Shown here in pieces: positions 9,185 through 18,047 of a DNA stretch of 64,000 nucleotides. Within the stretch, counting starts at the first letter, position 1; every line of letters starts with the position of its first letter. The position numbers were made by a program, and so were the translations under genes. Source of the DNA: Acidimicrobiales bacterium (GTDB lineage Bacteria; Actinomycetota; Acidimicrobiia; Acidimicrobiales; Poriferisodalaceae); the NCBI GenBank assembly GCA_030743005.1, contig JASLTG010000008.1, positions 1 through 64,000 of the forward strand. The letters are read 5' to 3'. Below the pieces are notes generated by a model. The model was not told the origin of the DNA, did no database searches, and worked only from the letters and a program-made list of their open reading frames with translations.

Positions 9185-9265
9185 TTGCACAGTCTTGCTG
9201 AAAGTTGACCTCTGCGGGCTATGAACTTCGATTCTTCTATTTGTTCGATGACGACATGGTGATGA

Positions 9266-10717
9266 TCACCGATGTTTTTGAGGTTTCGCGGCAAATAGTG
9301 GAGCCGAGTATCCGAGAGCTGCGACGAAGGCAGCGAAGATGAACGTTGTTCTTAGCCTGCCAAGAGACAAATCAGCGCCGGCGAAAGCCAACATTGACTG
9401 GATACCCAGAATCATGCCCATCCACATCACCGTCTGGTTCATACCGTTAGCAATCCCCAAATCAGCGTCATCAACGGAGTTAGCCACCATCGTCTGATAC
9501 GCCGGAGATCCGATCCCAGCAGAAACACCTGACAAAACAAGCCCAATCATGATGAACACCAGGCCGTATTTCGCTGGGTTGCTCCCATAAGCGAAGGCCA
9601 GCATTGAGCAAATCATTGCGGTTGAACCGATGACCATTGGCACCCGCATTCCCGCCTTAGTAACCAGAGTGCCGCCAAGCGGAGAGGCGATCGCGAAGAC
9701 TCCCGGTCTGGGAACCATCAACAATGCTGCAGCACCAACTGAATAGCCGTATGGTCCTTGTAAGACACTTGGTATGACCACGAATGCGCCCATGTAGGCA
9801 AATTGGCTGCAAGCCGCTGATCCCAACGGCAAAGCAAAAGTGGGTTTAGTGAATAGCCGGACATCCAGGAGCGGGTTGGGTACTCGTTTTTCCCACAACA
9901 CGAAAATCGCGTAGAGGGGCAAGCTGCAGGCCGTCAAAAGCAAGATAGGTAGGTCCGTGATCACCGATGCTTCGCTTCGGGAGACCTGCGGTATCCGTGT
10001 GATCGCTAGAAGTACAAGCAACGTCGCAGAAGCAAGGAAGAACGCTCCCATCCAATCAATCGACGTGCGTTCTCCTCTGGGGATGGGTTTGACAACGACA
10101 ATTGCCAGGATTGTTGCTAATCCGCCGACGACGCCAAAAATGGCGAACACTGATCTCCACCCAAGGATGTCCAGAAGTGGGCCACCAACAACGACTCCAA
10201 TGGTGGGCGCGCCGGTCATAGCAAATTGGAACCAGCCAACAGCTTTTGCTCTCTGTTCAACACCAAAGGCATGCATCAACAGGGCCATACCGTTGGGCAT
10301 TAGCAGGGCTCCGCTGATACCAAAAAGAACTCTGACCGCAATGAATGTGCCAATGTTCCACACCCAGTAGTTGGCAATCATGGTCACGGTCATTCCCACT
10401 AACCCAACGATGAAGGTATTTCGGTGACCGTAAATATCGCCGAGCTTGCCTCCTGCAGGGGTGCCCACCGCCATGGCAAGCATGAGTCCAGTAAGTACCC
10501 ACCCCGCGGTAGCTGTTGTGGTGTTTAAGTCGTCAGCGATGCTTGGAAGGGCAGCCGTGACCAAAGTCATCAAAGAGCCAAAGCCAAGCACAGAGAGACC
10601 TATAACCCACAGCAGAAGCCACCGATAACCCGCTCGCGGGGGCGCTTCTTCTTCGTTTATTCCTCGCGGTTCGATGCGCCAGACATTGGGCTCAAAAGGC
10701 GACGGTGCGAGGTTCAC
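9266..10717 (-). CDS. MFS transporter (drug:H+ antiporter-like)
   Basis: A 483-residue membrane protein with about 12-14 hydrophobic segments. The first begins near residue 30 (WLLLWVIGLSVLGFGS). It shows the MFS loop motif between helices 2 and 3 (GGKLGDIYGHR) and the antiporter-type glycine-rich helix (GAPTIGVVVGGPLLD). It probably exports a small molecule across the cytoplasmic membrane by proton exchange. The start is GTG at 10717 without a strong ribosome-binding site. Substrate unknown; adjacent genes are a crotonase and an SDR. Confidence 0.88.
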   Translation of the reverse strand: MNLAPSPFEPNVWRIEPRGINEEEAPPRAGYRWLLLWVIGLSVLGFGSLMTLVTAALPSIADDLNTTTATAGWVLTGLMLAMAVGTPAGGKLGDIYGHRNTFIVGLVGMTVTMIANYWVWNIGTFIAVRVLFGISGALLMPNGMALLMHAFGVEQRAKAVGWFQFAMTGAPTIGVVVGGPLLDILGWRSVFAIFGVVGGLATILAIVVVKPIPRGERTSIDWMGAFFLASATLLVLLAITRIPQVSRSEASVITDLPILLLTACSLPLYAIFVLWEKRVPNPLLDVRLFTKPTFALPLGSAACSQFAYMGAFVVIPSVLQGPYGYSVGAAALLMVPRPGVFAIASPLGGTLVTKAGMRVPMVIGSTAMICSMLAFAYGSNPAKYGLVFIMIGLVLSGVSAGIGSPAYQTMVANSVDDADLGIANGMNQTVMWMGMILGIQSMLAFAGADLSLGRLRTTFIFAAFVAALGYSAPLFAAKPQKHR

Positions 10718-10795
10718 TCACCACAAGTATGTAGGTATTAAGCCACTTTTCTACAGAATCTTAGATTTTTATGTTTTTTTAGAATCTCACTTCAG

Positions 10796-11620
10796 CTACC
10801 TAGTTAGGTGCTGGTCATCGAGCATCGCTCGCGCCTGGTTGATGGCAATTTCACCCATTTCGGGATGGGTCAGAATCCAAAACTTTTCATTGATTACGGC
10901 GTCAAGAACCATGGGCCCTACTTCAGCCGGATCCATGCCATTTGCCAATGTCCGAGTGAGGAAGTCCCAGAATTTCTGTCCTTGTTCGGAATCAACATGG
11001 TTAGCCGCGTCTTCAGGGTCTCGATTACGTTCGCTATCTACGATCTTGGTGTTGATCGGTCCGGGGCAAAGAACTGACGCGCGAACCCCTGATTCTCGCC
11101 ATCGGAGGTCCCGTTCAAGGGATGTCATTAACGCGACAACTCCGTGTTTCGCGACGTTGTAGGCCCCCAAGGAAGCACCCGCGTACAACCCTGCCATCGA
11201 AGCGGTCGAATTTATGTGGCCTTCTCCTTGTTCTTCGATAAGAGGAAGGAAGGTTTCGACGCCGTATATCGGTCCCCACAGGTCAATATCCAACGTCCAT
11301 TTCCAGTCGGCGATCGATGTGTTTCCTACCGGAGCTCCAACTCCTACTCCAGCGTTATTGCAGAGCACGTGAACCGCTCCGAACTCTTTTAGGGTTGCAT
11401 CAGCCAGAGCTTGTACGTCGCTAAGTTTCGACACATCAGTGCGGACTCCAATTGCCTGATGTCCACCTGTCGAAAGCTGATTGACAGCTCCCTCGAGAGC
11501 GGCCTCTTCAATGTCTGCCAAAACCACGGCCATACCTGAGTCGGCAAATGTCTGAGCCATTGCAAGGCCCATGCCGCTAGCCGCGCCCGTAACTACAGCG
11601 ACCTTGCCGTTCACATCCAT
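10796..11620 (-). CDS. Short-chain dehydrogenase/reductase (SDR)
   Basis: A classical SDR with the cofactor loop TGAASGMG near the N-terminus, the NNAG strand motif, a catalytic-serine segment (NSTASMAG) and YNVAKHG as the YxxxK pair. The ATG at 11620 lies about 8 nt after AGGGGG, so it is preferred over the TTG at 11626. It oxidises or reduces a hydroxy/keto group with NAD(P)H. It lies 38 bp downstream of a zinc alcohol dehydrogenase on the same strand, so the two may be co-transcribed and act on related substrates. Confidence 0.9.
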   Translation of the reverse strand: MDVNGKVAVVTGAASGMGLAMAQTFADSGMAVVLADIEEAALEGAVNQLSTGGHQAIGVRTDVSKLSDVQALADATLKEFGAVHVLCNNAGVGVGAPVGNTSIADWKWTLDIDLWGPIYGVETFLPLIEEQGEGHINSTASMAGLYAGASLGAYNVAKHGVVALMTSLERDLRWRESGVRASVLCPGPINTKIVDSERNRDPEDAANHVDSEQGQKFWDFLTRTLANGMDPAEVGPMVLDAVINEKFWILTHPEMGEIAINQARAMLDDQHLTR

Positions 11621-11658
11621 GACCAACGCCCCCTGTAACTAGTTACCCGAGTAGACAT

Positions 11659-12750
11659 TTATGAGAAGTCGATGACTGTTCGATTTCCCACTCGTTGACG
11701 CATCTGTTCGTAACCCTCGTTGATTTGATCAAGATGGATGTGGCTGGAAATCATTTCATCAAGCATGAGACGCCCATCGAGGTACATGTCGACATATCGG
11801 GGCATGTCGACTCGGAACGAGTTGGAACCCATCATCGACCCTTGCAGCCGCTTTTCCATCATGAACACTTCGTAGCCCGGGATCTCTATTTTCTCTCCAA
11901 AGGGCATCATGCCGACGATAACTGTCGTGCCACCCAGCCTGGATGCAGACCACGCTTGTTCGCACGTTGCCTTTAGTCCGATGCATTCGAAAGCGTAATC
12001 AACTCCGCCTTTGGTCATTTCATGTATCGCCGCGACGGCATCGGTCTCTGCCCCATTCACAGTGTCGGTAGCCCCGACCGATCGAGCGGTTTCTAACTTA
12101 TCTGCTGTCACATCAACTGAAATAATTCGTCCGGCTCCCGCGATTCGAGCACCTTGGACGGCTGAAAGGCCGATTCCACCAGCCCCAAATACAGCAACAG
12201 TGGATCCCGGTTCAATTTTCGCAGTTTTGAATACAGCCCCGACTCCGGTTGTGACTCCGCATCCAATTAACGCAGCACGGTCCAACGGCATATCTTCACG
12301 GATAGCTACGACCGCATTTTGGTGTACCAACATTTCTTCGGCAAAGCCACCAAGTCGAGCGAACTGTGCGACCGCTGTACCGTCGCCTTTACTCAATCGT
12401 GGAGTCGCTTCATCTGATCTATTTACTGCGGAGTGATTCCGGCAAAGGTTTGGACGACCGGTCAAACACAGGTTGCAATTGCCACAAAATACGGACAGAC
12501 AGGTAATGACGTGGTCTCCCGGTTTGACGTAGGAAACATCGGCACCAACGGCTTGAACGATCCCGGCGCTTTCATGGCCCATCACCGCCGGCAACTGTGT
12601 TTGCCAAGCGGCATCCATAAAGTGCAGGTCGCTATGGCACAAGCCAGCGTTGACTACTTGAACTAGAACTTCATTTGGTCCGGGTTTGTCTATAGAGATG
12701 TCTTCAATCTCTAGTTCACCTGGAATCTGGTTTAGAACCGCGGCTTTCAT
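11659..12750 (-). CDS. Zinc-dependent alcohol dehydrogenase (MDR, class III-like)
   Basis: A 363-residue medium-chain dehydrogenase. Catalytic zinc ligands are visible at C38 (GLCHSDLH) and H59-E60 (GHESAG). The structural zinc site has four Cys (C89, C92, C95, C103). The NAD-binding loop is GAGGIG. The arrangement resembles class III or NDMA-dependent actinobacterial enzymes, which oxidise alcohols or formaldehyde adducts, but the exact substrate cannot be read from the sequence. It is first of a two-gene run with the SDR. Confidence 0.9.
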   Translation of the reverse strand: MKAAVLNQIPGELEIEDISIDKPGPNEVLVQVVNAGLCHSDLHFMDAAWQTQLPAVMGHESAGIVQAVGADVSYVKPGDHVITCLSVFCGNCNLCLTGRPNLCRNHSAVNRSDEATPRLSKGDGTAVAQFARLGGFAEEMLVHQNAVVAIREDMPLDRAALIGCGVTTGVGAVFKTAKIEPGSTVAVFGAGGIGLSAVQGARIAGAGRIISVDVTADKLETARSVGATDTVNGAETDAVAAIHEMTKGGVDYAFECIGLKATCEQAWSASRLGGTTVIVGMMPFGEKIEIPGYEVFMMEKRLQGSMMGSNSFRVDMPRYVDMYLDGRLMLDEMISSHIHLDQINEGYEQMRQRVGNRTVIDFS

Positions 12751-12876
12751 AACCCCTGTCCCCTCTCGAAAGTGTGGAAGGGATCGTAGTCAAGGTATGG
12801 CCTTCTGTCATAAGAGTCTTGCTGACCGCTCCAAATATCAATAAACCGACACCTCTTCGGAATACCGACTCAGAGT

Positions 12877-14127
12877 CTAAACATCGGCGGATCTACCCAT
12901 CCCAAGGACCTGTCGATGTGTGGCGACCCATACGGCGAGAAGGGCGAGACCAGACAACGCCATCAACGCAACAGCAGAGGAAGCTCCGAGCCGTTCAGCA
13001 ATCTCACCGAGCAAAAACGTCCCTATTGGCAAAGCTCCGATAGCCATGCTCAACAAGCCCATCGCCCGTCCACGCATGTCGCTATCGACGGTTGTAAGTA
13101 CCAAGGTTGACTGGGTGGCGCCGAAAAATCCTGATCCCACAGCAGCTATGAACAAGGCACTAGCAGCCATCGCCACAGAACCGCTCATTGCAAAAGGAAC
13201 GAGCATTGTCATCCCGAATGCAACACCACCGATGTAGATGAGTCCCCGACGTTTAGGTTCCCAGAGGCCGATGATGAATGATCCAGCCATCATGCCAAAC
13301 CCGGTCATGGCAGCAATCAATCCAATCTGGCTTGGAGTCGCCCCAATTCGGTCACCGATTCTTTGAACTGCTGGGAAGTACGAAAATAGGAAGAAGTTCG
13401 CGAGGAAGGTGACACCGAGGATGCTGCGTAAAGCGAGGTTGGTTCGTGCTAACGACAACCCAGCTCTTAGTTCGGTGAATGTTGACGATTCGAGCCTCGA
13501 CGCGGGAGTTTGAGAGTTGGTTCTAGGTACCCAATTCAAAGTTATGAACCCGACAAATAACAGAAACGCCACAACGAAGAACGCTTCACCTACACCAAAA
13601 CTTTGAGCAACACTGCCACCAATGAGGTTTCCTACAGCTACCCCACTGGCGAGGGTGAACGCCTCGTAAGCCATCGCGTTATCGAGTCTTTGTGTTCCCA
13701 CCACTTCAAATACGAGAGCTCTACGGCTAGTCATATCGCCCACCCATCCAACACCCGCTACGAGTAAGAAGGGGTAGATCATCCATACCGATAATTGACC
13801 GGTTATTTCGAGTAATCCGATTAGCACGACCATTGGAACCAGCGCAGCCAACTGCCACTGGATGGTTCGTAATCGATCGAACCGGTCTGCGAACACTCCA
13901 CCTAAAGCGCCACCCAATAGGAGCGGAGCCCACATAGTTGTGCCGGTCAGTTGGACCATGCGCGGTGAGTCGGTCATTTCGTTGATCCAAAAAGCCGACA
14001 GGAACGCTATGCCCCACCTAGCCCAATGCCAGCACATTCCCGCAAACAGAAGCGGTAAGAAACCTTGTACAGCTATCGCGCTTCTATCTCGTCGTGAACC
14101 CGACAGGGTTCGTTGAGGTTGCTGCAT
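12877..14127 (-). CDS. MFS transporter (EntS-like exporter family)
   Basis: A 416-residue membrane protein with about 12 hydrophobic stretches and the short MFS loop GGVFADRFDRLR after helix 2. Similar proteins include the enterobactin exporter EntS and related multidrug exporters. It has no siderophore genes next to it. It starts at ATG 14127, divergent from the dehydrogenase at 14195 with 67 bp between them, which must hold both promoters. Confidence 0.87.
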   Translation of the reverse strand: MQQPQRTLSGSRRDRSAIAVQGFLPLLFAGMCWHWARWGIAFLSAFWINEMTDSPRMVQLTGTTMWAPLLLGGALGGVFADRFDRLRTIQWQLAALVPMVVLIGLLEITGQLSVWMIYPFLLVAGVGWVGDMTSRRALVFEVVGTQRLDNAMAYEAFTLASGVAVGNLIGGSVAQSFGVGEAFFVVAFLLFVGFITLNWVPRTNSQTPASRLESSTFTELRAGLSLARTNLALRSILGVTFLANFFLFSYFPAVQRIGDRIGATPSQIGLIAAMTGFGMMAGSFIIGLWEPKRRGLIYIGGVAFGMTMLVPFAMSGSVAMAASALFIAAVGSGFFGATQSTLVLTTVDSDMRGRAMGLLSMAIGALPIGTFLLGEIAERLGASSAVALMALSGLALLAVWVATHRQVLGMGRSADV

Positions 14128-14194
14128 CGCCGGAGCCTAGGTTTCACGGTCAAGGAATGCTCACCCCTTTGCGGAACCGCCTACGATCTTCGCC

Positions 14195-15244
14195 ATGGCG
14201 ACCACTTCGCAAGTGTGTGTGATTCCCGGCGATGATGCAGCACCCGAGGCAATGTACGCCTCATTGCGTGTACTTCATTGCTTGGACCTGCCCATTGAGT
14301 GGGACTGCACACCGGCAGGTAAAGAGTTGTTGGACCTAGAGATCGACGAGCGAGAGGAACTGTTTCAGGATCGAATCAACGCGGCAGACACGGTGCTGTT
14401 CGGTGCGAGCAATGGCACGTCACCTGGTGCTCGATATATGCGATGGGGCAAGTTGACCTTCGCCAATGTGCGGCCTATCCGATGGCAAACCGGTTTCAAA
14501 TCACCCTTGAAGGATCCTGAAGGAGTTGATTACATAATTGTCCGAGAAAACCTCGAAGACATGTACGTCGGCGTAATGGGGAATGCAAAAGACTTGCTTG
14601 ATGCTGGCCTGTCCGACTCGCGGTCTCGTCTGCCTGAAGGGGCTGCCGACGGAAAATTCGCGGCAAAGATCATTACGCGTCCTGGAACGGAACAAGTAGC
14701 AAAATTTGCATGTGACTTAGCTCTACAACGATCTGGAAAATTGACGGTCTCTGCCAAGACAAACATGCTCCCAGCCACCGATCGGTGGTTCTGTGAAATT
14801 GTCAAAGAGGTGACTCAGGATTATCCGGGAGTTCAGTTCGAGGAATTCATAGTGGATGACATGGCTCATCGTTTAGTGGTCAGGCCCGACGAACTTGACG
14901 TCCTGCTTCTCCCCAACCTTTATGGAGATATCTTGTCCGATTTGGGTGCTGGCACAATAGGCGGGCTCGGACTTGCCCCGTCGGGGTGTTACGGGCATGA
15001 GTTCGCGTATTTCGAATCAGCCCATGGGACTGCACCCGATATAGCCGACATGGGGATCATCAACCCCACTGCGACTCTATTGTCGGCAGCGATGATGCTT
15101 CGCTACTTAAACCTTGGTTCTGCTGCAGATCGCTTGGAAACTGCTATAGCGGACGTATATCTTGCTGGCTCTGATCTGACACCAGATCAGGGGGGCGACG
15201 CCAACACGGAAAGATTCGCCGACGCTGTGATTGGAGCACTGTGA
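14195..15244 (+). CDS. Isocitrate/isopropylmalate dehydrogenase family (tartrate dehydrogenase-like)
   Basis: A 349-residue beta-decarboxylating dehydrogenase. It has the N-terminal IPGDDAAPE, the substrate arginine region (ANVRPIR), VRENLEDMYVG, a catalytic Lys segment (SAKTNML), the metal-binding aspartates in LLLPNLYGDILSDL, and the nucleotide loop ESAHGTAPDIA. It oxidises and may decarboxylate a 2-hydroxyacid such as malate, tartrate or isopropylmalate. Its stop overlaps the GTG of the next dehydrogenase (GTGA), so the two proteins are probably made together. Confidence 0.88.
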   Translation: MATTSQVCVIPGDDAAPEAMYASLRVLHCLDLPIEWDCTPAGKELLDLEIDEREELFQDRINAADTVLFGASNGTSPGARYMRWGKLTFANVRPIRWQTGFKSPLKDPEGVDYIIVRENLEDMYVGVMGNAKDLLDAGLSDSRSRLPEGAADGKFAAKIITRPGTEQVAKFACDLALQRSGKLTVSAKTNMLPATDRWFCEIVKEVTQDYPGVQFEEFIVDDMAHRLVVRPDELDVLLLPNLYGDILSDLGAGTIGGLGLAPSGCYGHEFAYFESAHGTAPDIADMGIINPTATLLSAAMMLRYLNLGSAADRLETAIADVYLAGSDLTPDQGGDANTERFADAVIGAL

Positions 15245-16356
15245 CGAACTCTGATGAACATTTACCTCGAGGGATCCCTGAAGATCTTCCCGCTGACGGT
15301 CAACCCGATGGTCCCGTCAGCTTTTATATAGACCAGCTCCGCCCTTGGGGGGTCGCTGCGTACTCCGCTGCAGGAATGTCACCCGACGATGCAAGCACGG
15401 TTGTTGATAACCAGTTGTGGTCTGACTTGCGGGGCGTCGATACTCATGGTTTTCAAAGGGTGAGTTGGTACGTCAACTGGTTTCGTGACGGATCAACGGA
15501 CCCCAAAGCCCAACTCAAAATCGTTAATGAAACTCCCGCTGTTGTCGTGGCCGACGGGAATCACGGGTTAGGGCAACTGGTTATCACCCGATTCATGGAA
15601 CATCTGATTGACGTGGCTTCTAGCAGCGGAATGGTTGCCGGTGTCATCCGTAATTCTAACGACTGGGGTTGCGGCGCTAATTATCCATATAAGGCTGCTG
15701 AAGCCGGCTTTGTCTGCTTTGGCACCACAACCAGCGTTCCGAACCTTGCTCCTTTTGGAAGCCGAAGGAAGTTGTTCGGAAACAATCCGATTGTGTGGAC
15801 ATTCCCACGGCGAGATAATCCCCCCATTGTTCTCGACATGGCAATGACTCCTGTTGCTTTAGGCAAAGTGCTTCGAGCTCGATCAGAAGGCACAAACATT
15901 CCTGAGTCCTGGGGTTTTCTTGATCGAGATGGAAACCCAACAGTTGACCCCGACATCGCTATGAAAGGGATAGTTCCCGCAATTGGCGGGTACAAAGGCA
16001 TCGGCATGATCACCGCGTCCAATGTGTTGGCAGGCATTCTTTCAGGATCCGCTCATACAGGGGATGTCGCCGTTGGGCGACGAGGGCAGTTCTTCTTACT
16101 TATGGACCCAAGTATTTTTCGAGATAGTGGCGACTATTACGACGACATTGAAAACATGGTCGACCAGATCCGCTCAGCGGGTGAAGAGGATGTACTTCCA
16201 GGCCAACAGGTTTATCTACCAGGTGAAATCGAACAGCAGACTATGGATCTTCGGGCTGAGGAAGGTGTTGTTGCCTACCCGGGTTCTGTGGTGAGAGCAC
16301 TCCGTCAAGTTGGCGAAGACGTAGGAGTGCCATTCGATTGTGAAGCTGTCCTTTAA
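15241..16356 (+). CDS. Ldh family (malate/L-lactate/sulfolactate-type) dehydrogenase
   Basis: A 371-residue NAD(P)-dependent 2-hydroxyacid dehydrogenase of the family that includes YlbC, ComC and ureidoglycolate dehydrogenase. Visible family motifs are WSDLRGVDTHGF, RNSNDWGCGANYPY, FGTTTSVPNLAPFGS and VLDMAMTPVALGK. The GTG start overlaps the upstream dehydrogenase stop by 4 bp. Working with its partner it may interconvert a 2-hydroxyacid and a 2-oxoacid. The 3' end is only 16 bp from a convergent ThDP enzyme gene. Confidence 0.88.
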   Translation: MTNSDEHLPRGIPEDLPADGQPDGPVSFYIDQLRPWGVAAYSAAGMSPDDASTVVDNQLWSDLRGVDTHGFQRVSWYVNWFRDGSTDPKAQLKIVNETPAVVVADGNHGLGQLVITRFMEHLIDVASSSGMVAGVIRNSNDWGCGANYPYKAAEAGFVCFGTTTSVPNLAPFGSRRKLFGNNPIVWTFPRRDNPPIVLDMAMTPVALGKVLRARSEGTNIPESWGFLDRDGNPTVDPDIAMKGIVPAIGGYKGIGMITASNVLAGILSGSAHTGDVAVGRRGQFFLLMDPSIFRDSGDYYDDIENMVDQIRSAGEEDVLPGQQVYLPGEIEQQTMDLRAEEGVVAYPGSVVRALRQVGEDVGVPFDCEAVL

Positions 16357-16372
16357 CTTCGAGACCGAGTTC

Positions 16373-18043
16373 TCAATCGTCCTTACCGCGTTGATGGGCT
16401 GGAAGGGCAAGGTGGATTGGGGCAAGAAAGTCCATATCGATATCAAGAACTGTCGGTCCTTGACGAGCTAGGGCTCTCGCTAAAGCAGATTCAAATTGGT
16501 CAACGCCTTCAACCCGTTCGGCCTCGACCCCCATGCCATTTGCCACCGTAACAAAATCAATTTTCGGTAACTCTGTTCCATGTTTGCGTCCTAGGACATT
16601 GTCTTGGATGATCCTCAAAATGTTGTAACCCGAGTCATTGAACACTAGGACGATCACCGGAATTTGATGTTCGGCACATGCCGACAATTCTCCTATGGAG
16701 AGCTGCAGGCCTCCATCGCCTTGGACCACTAGCGCATGGCAACCACTCCCAAGCGCCGCACCCATCGCAAGTGGCAACCCTGGGCCTATCGCAACAGCTG
16801 CGGGTCGGACCGAAGTTCTGCTCCGCACAATTTGAAGCAGCCGATTTCCCCACGTGTAGTTGGGGACCGTTGAATCACGCACTATTGGGCATTCATCGGG
16901 CAACAAGCGCCGAATGATCGAAACAATTTGGCTATGGTCCACTCCTATTTCTTCGTTCAACGCCTGTTCGTCTGCTGCTCGAATCTTTCGACAACGGTCC
17001 ACAAACTGCTCGTCAACGTTCCCTTTTTCTATCCGGTCAAGCATGCCCTCTAAGGCAAGCTTGGCGTCGCCCACTACAGCTACTGCCGCGGGGTAGTTGC
17101 GACCGATCACCCCTGGGTCGATGTCAACATGAATCAGGTTTTCCGGCATAGGTAACGTCCACACTCGTGTCGCGTAATTCTGGAAGCGAGTGCCAACCGC
17201 AAACACAAGGTCCGCTTCTTCAAAAATTTCCATTCCGAGGACTCTGTCGGTTCGAAAACCAAGACTTAATTCATGCATTTCTGAGATCGAGCCGCGGCCT
17301 TCTATGGTGGTGACGACAGGAGCGCCCAATTGCTCAGCGAGCATTGTGAGCTGTTCAGACGCCCCGGAAATGTTCACTCCTCCACCGGCCCAAATGATTG
17401 GTCGCTCAGCTTTTTGGAGGAGCTCAGCGGCTTGGTCTAACGATGTGGTGTCTGGGGGCAAGCGATCTGTGTCTGGTGAGCCAAGGATTTCCACCTCAGC
17501 GGTTCGATATTGAAGGTCGATGGGAATTTCTATGGCTCCTGGCTGCGGTCGACCTCGTCTTATGTCGTCAACAACACCTACTAAGTCTTTACTGATGTCT
17601 TCCGTGTATCGAACCGACGCAACAGCTCTGCAGACGGTTCGAAGCATGTCTGGCTGTTTTTCGTATTCATGTAAGAAGCCTTTACCTTTGCCGCGAAACC
17701 TGGACTCGATCTGGCCGGTAACCATCAGAAGTTGAGAAGAGACAAAAGCTGCTTCATATATTCCAGGTATCGCATTTACAGCGCCGGGTCCTGTTGAGGT
17801 GAGGATCACACCAAGATTCCCTGTTACTCGCGAATAGGCATCTGCAGCGTGTGCCGCGGCTTGCTCGTGGCGAACATTGGTTACTTCGATAGTTGGGTGA
17901 AGTGACAGAGCGTCATAGATCGGCAGGTTATGAACGCTTACGATCCCAAAAACTCTCGTCACACCCAGTGAAGCGAGTGTTTCGGCTACGGCTTGACCAC
18001 CGGTCATCATCGTCATACGGGAACGGTAGTTGTCCGATGTCAA
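16373..18043 (-). CDS. Thiamine-diphosphate-dependent enzyme (acetolactate synthase-like)
   Basis: About 550 residues. The ThDP-activating glutamate is in the RHEQAAAHAADAYSR segment (E60), and the C-terminal ThDP/Mg motif starts with GDGG and ends with FNDSGYN. The family covers acetolactate synthase, benzoylformate and indolepyruvate decarboxylases and sulfoacetaldehyde acetyltransferase, and I cannot separate these. The start is uncertain: a TTG at 18043 lies just after the upstream stop, while ATGs at 18016, 18010 and 18007 fit the usual family start better. Last gene of the hpaB-led run; a 2-oxoacid decarboxylase role there is inference. Confidence 0.85.
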   Translation of the reverse strand: MTSDNYRSRMTMMTGGQAVAETLASLGVTRVFGIVSVHNLPIYDALSLHPTIEVTNVRHEQAAAHAADAYSRVTGNLGVILTSTGPGAVNAIPGIYEAAFVSSQLLMVTGQIESRFRGKGKGFLHEYEKQPDMLRTVCRAVASVRYTEDISKDLVGVVDDIRRGRPQPGAIEIPIDLQYRTAEVEILGSPDTDRLPPDTTSLDQAAELLQKAERPIIWAGGGVNISGASEQLTMLAEQLGAPVVTTIEGRGSISEMHELSLGFRTDRVLGMEIFEEADLVFAVGTRFQNYATRVWTLPMPENLIHVDIDPGVIGRNYPAAVAVVGDAKLALEGMLDRIEKGNVDEQFVDRCRKIRAADEQALNEEIGVDHSQIVSIIRRLLPDECPIVRDSTVPNYTWGNRLLQIVRSRTSVRPAAVAIGPGLPLAMGAALGSGCHALVVQGDGGLQLSIGELSACAEHQIPVIVLVFNDSGYNILRIIQDNVLGRKHGTELPKIDFVTVANGMGVEAERVEGVDQFESALARALARQGPTVLDIDMDFLAPIHLALPAHQRGKDD

Positions 18044-18047
18044 TCTT

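Noticed and set aside
12751-12876. Possible RNA gene in the 126-bp gap
   Set aside because: No stable long stem or tRNA features found by eye.
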